DNA of 64,000 nucleotides from Eutreptiella sp. 'Long Island Sound 2002'. Taxonomy: Eukaryota; Euglenozoa; Euglenophyceae; Eutreptiales; Eutreptiaceae. The notes under the pieces were generated by a model. It made no database searches. It worked only from the letters and a program-made list of their open reading frames with translations, and was not told the origin of the DNA. Positions 54,101 to 57,100 of the stretch are shown piece after piece. The translations under genes and the position numbers were made by a program. How positions within the stretch are numbered: the stretch's first letter is position 1; the number at the start of each line of letters is the position of its first letter. Location: contig OZ038392.1 of assembly GCA_964036045.1 (NCBI GenBank), positions 40,338,806 to 40,402,805 of the forward strand, read 5' to 3'.

Positions 54101-57100
54101 TAGTGGAAAAAAAAATTTTTTTTTACTGAGTAAATGACTTACCCAAAAAATAAACTTTCCCACATGCAAGAACCGCACCTTGCACTGGGCAGGAACGATT
54201 AATCAGACAGGAAATGGCATCACCATTCAGATAGGAACTCAAGCTGAAAAAATATCATCACATTAGGTGGTCAACGGCTGACCATGCCTTGAGAGAATAT
54301 GATTGAGCTCATTGAAAAGCAAACAGAGGGGCACCTATTGCCATTGAGAAAAGCATCCTTTGAACGTGGCCCTGTCATAATTGCAGTCAGGTATGCTGCT
54401 TTGAAGCATGTAACGCAACACAAAACTTGTGATATTGTAGTGACCATGCCAACCATGCTTCTGTGCACACACAACATCCAATATTTGCAAACACAGCAGG
54501 CTTGACATCAGCTGGCAATCTGATTTAAGCCCAGCAGAAGATTGGGGCCTAGACCCCTACTGGTGCAGTTGATGGCCAATCTAGCATGTGCATAACACAG
54601 GATAACGCACTGATGCGAGCATTCCTGTTGACTCAGGCACTTGCACATCAAGTGGCATCTCCAAAAAAACAAAATGCGCGGCATCAATCTTAACATAGTC
54701 AATGAAACAATGGCTTACATCATGAACATGCTTGCACCACCACATACTCATCTGCTTTGAAAAGAAAAATCATGGTCCACCTGGCACTAAGCAGGCATAG
54801 CTGCCTAACCCAGCACGCCTGCAAAGAAAACCTGGAAAACTATCTGTGGGTGATCACCACATTGCAGTTGTGTCCCCATAACCATTCTTCGCCCCCAATT
54901 GAATCAGCCTGTCTGGAAAACATCACTGTGAAATATTGTTCCACGTAGAAAAAACAGCGCCCCAATCATAATGTGGAAAAATGGTACGTCTTTGGCCAGT
55001 CTTCCCCGTGGAATTTGATCCCCTTCCATTCACTCTGCACTCATGCCCGCTACACCCCTCCCTCAGCAGCAGCCTTGCTACCAGGCTGAATCAAAACAGG
55101 GATGAATCGCGGCCATCCTCACAGTCACACTGTATGGACGCGCAGATACCAGAGCAACAAATGCACGTGCAAATTACTGCGCAACATCCACCTTGGTTCT
55201 CCCAATATTTCTGAATCAGCGTCTTGTCATAGACCAGTGGTAACCCTACTTCATCAACTCTGCCAACCCTGATTGAAAAAGCACGGGCAGAAAACAAAAC
55301 AGGAGCCATGGCACATGTCGCAGTGTACTGGACCATGCGGGCAAAAAACGTCACCTGTCATCATCTTCATCCATCACGATAAACGTTTTATCCACCTCTG
55401 GGGCCTCGATGGTACGCATGCTCACAGCCTTGCTGACCTCCTGTGCTGCAACAGTGGCTGCTCCGGCAAGCCCAGCAGCTGTAAGGCGACAGAAGTGTGC
55501 ATTGAATGCGGGCTATGGATGGCTGGCTTTGGAAAGAGACATGATTCGAGTGACGAAGCTCTTTGGTAAGCAACCAGGACACTTTCAACTGAACAATCTG
55601 ACGGGGTTTCAGTCAAATCACATCGGCAAAACGGAACGTAGGCATGTGGATTCCCATAGGACCCTTGATGTGTACGTGCAGCTTCCAACAATACAGCAGC
55701 CATACAAGCAATCACACAAGCAGCCATAGCCACAAGCGGCCATGCAGCAGCCATACAGCAACCTAACAGGGCACTACACACCTCCAAGTCCACCCAGGTT
55801 TCCGACAGAGGTATCACTGGTTGGTGACTTCGTCTCTGAATGAATGACAAAACAAATGCTATCATAAGTGGAGAATCACCCCAACTGCAGCCACAGGTTT
55901 TTTGACTGAAACCCCGCACACACCCTTCCCATATGGAAATGACCAGGTAGGGTTTTGACCCTCAAAATGCATCAAAGGGCTTCGAGCTGCTTCCATGTGC
56001 TTCCATGTGACATAGAGATGAGACTGAAATCCTCACATAGACAGGTCATTGTCAGCCCCCTTTGAGCCCCACCCCCGGGGGGGGCGACCCCTCGGTTTTG
56101 GACGCCAACTACCCCCCCAACTAACTGTTGGCCGGAGGCCCCTTGGGGGGGGGGGGGGGGGGAGGGGTAATTGGCGTCCTAAGACCCGCGGAGTCGCCCC
56201 CCCCGGGGCCCCACCCCATTGGTAGGGCATGCTTCTAGTGCAGTGCGCATGGATGCAACCATGTGTGAGCGAATGTTCATTGCATATTAAAGAAATCAAA
56301 CAACAGCACTTTTAGGTTAATCAGAGGTGCCTCAAGGCGCTTCAAAGAATTGCTGAGGGGCAACATGTAGCTGTTGCACTGCATTCCATTGGCCTGTGGC
56401 TTTAATTAATTTTGTAAGCTGCCAAAAAAAATTTCTCATTTTCAACGAGCCCTGATCTGCTACCACACAGCATGCAAGGGAAAACCACTGAATTCAACTG
56501 CATAGCAAACACCCAACCTGCGAGCCAGGTTGATGTTCAAAGCACGACACCAACTGGCGGACAAGCGGGCAGGTCTCCTCTAGCTCACTTCAGTCCAAAA
56601 AGAGCTCTACAAGTGAGATCAACACAATGAGAAGACATACAGTCAAAAGGAAACCCTTTGCCCTTTCGCAAAAGGCATTTTCCACACAACATGCAAGCAA
56701 AAACCACTAAATTCAACTGCAAAGCAAACACCCAACATATTAGCCATGGCGGTGTTCAAAATATAGCAAGTGTGTGTGAGAGGCATCCCCAGTGTCCCTC
56801 ACCAAAACGAACTTTTGTTCTTACACAAGGGCCCTCAACTTCACTACATAAGGATTCTCAGTGACGAGGCCTCCTCAAGCTCACTGAAGTTCAAAAAGAA
56901 CTCTACCAGTGTGATGAGTACCAATTGAAGTTCAACAAGAACTCTACCAGTGTGATCAGTACAATGATAGCACATTTGGTCAAAAGGAAAAAAATAGCCA
57001 TTTCGTAAGCATTAAGGGGGGTTTCCACACAACATGCAAGCCAAAACCACTGAATTACCTTGCCAGTAGGTTGGGTGTTTGCTATGCTGTTAATTTCATT

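Larger units (their letters stand above)
23658..55191 (-). other. 31,534-bp intron of the ABC1-kinase gene
   Basis: Defined by donor GTGGAT after exon 5 and acceptor cttctgcag before exon 6, phase 1. About 80% of it is the 1307-bp tandem array. The remainder includes a transposase relic with a nested element, a TIR element, and two unassigned ORFs. Confidence 0.8.
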
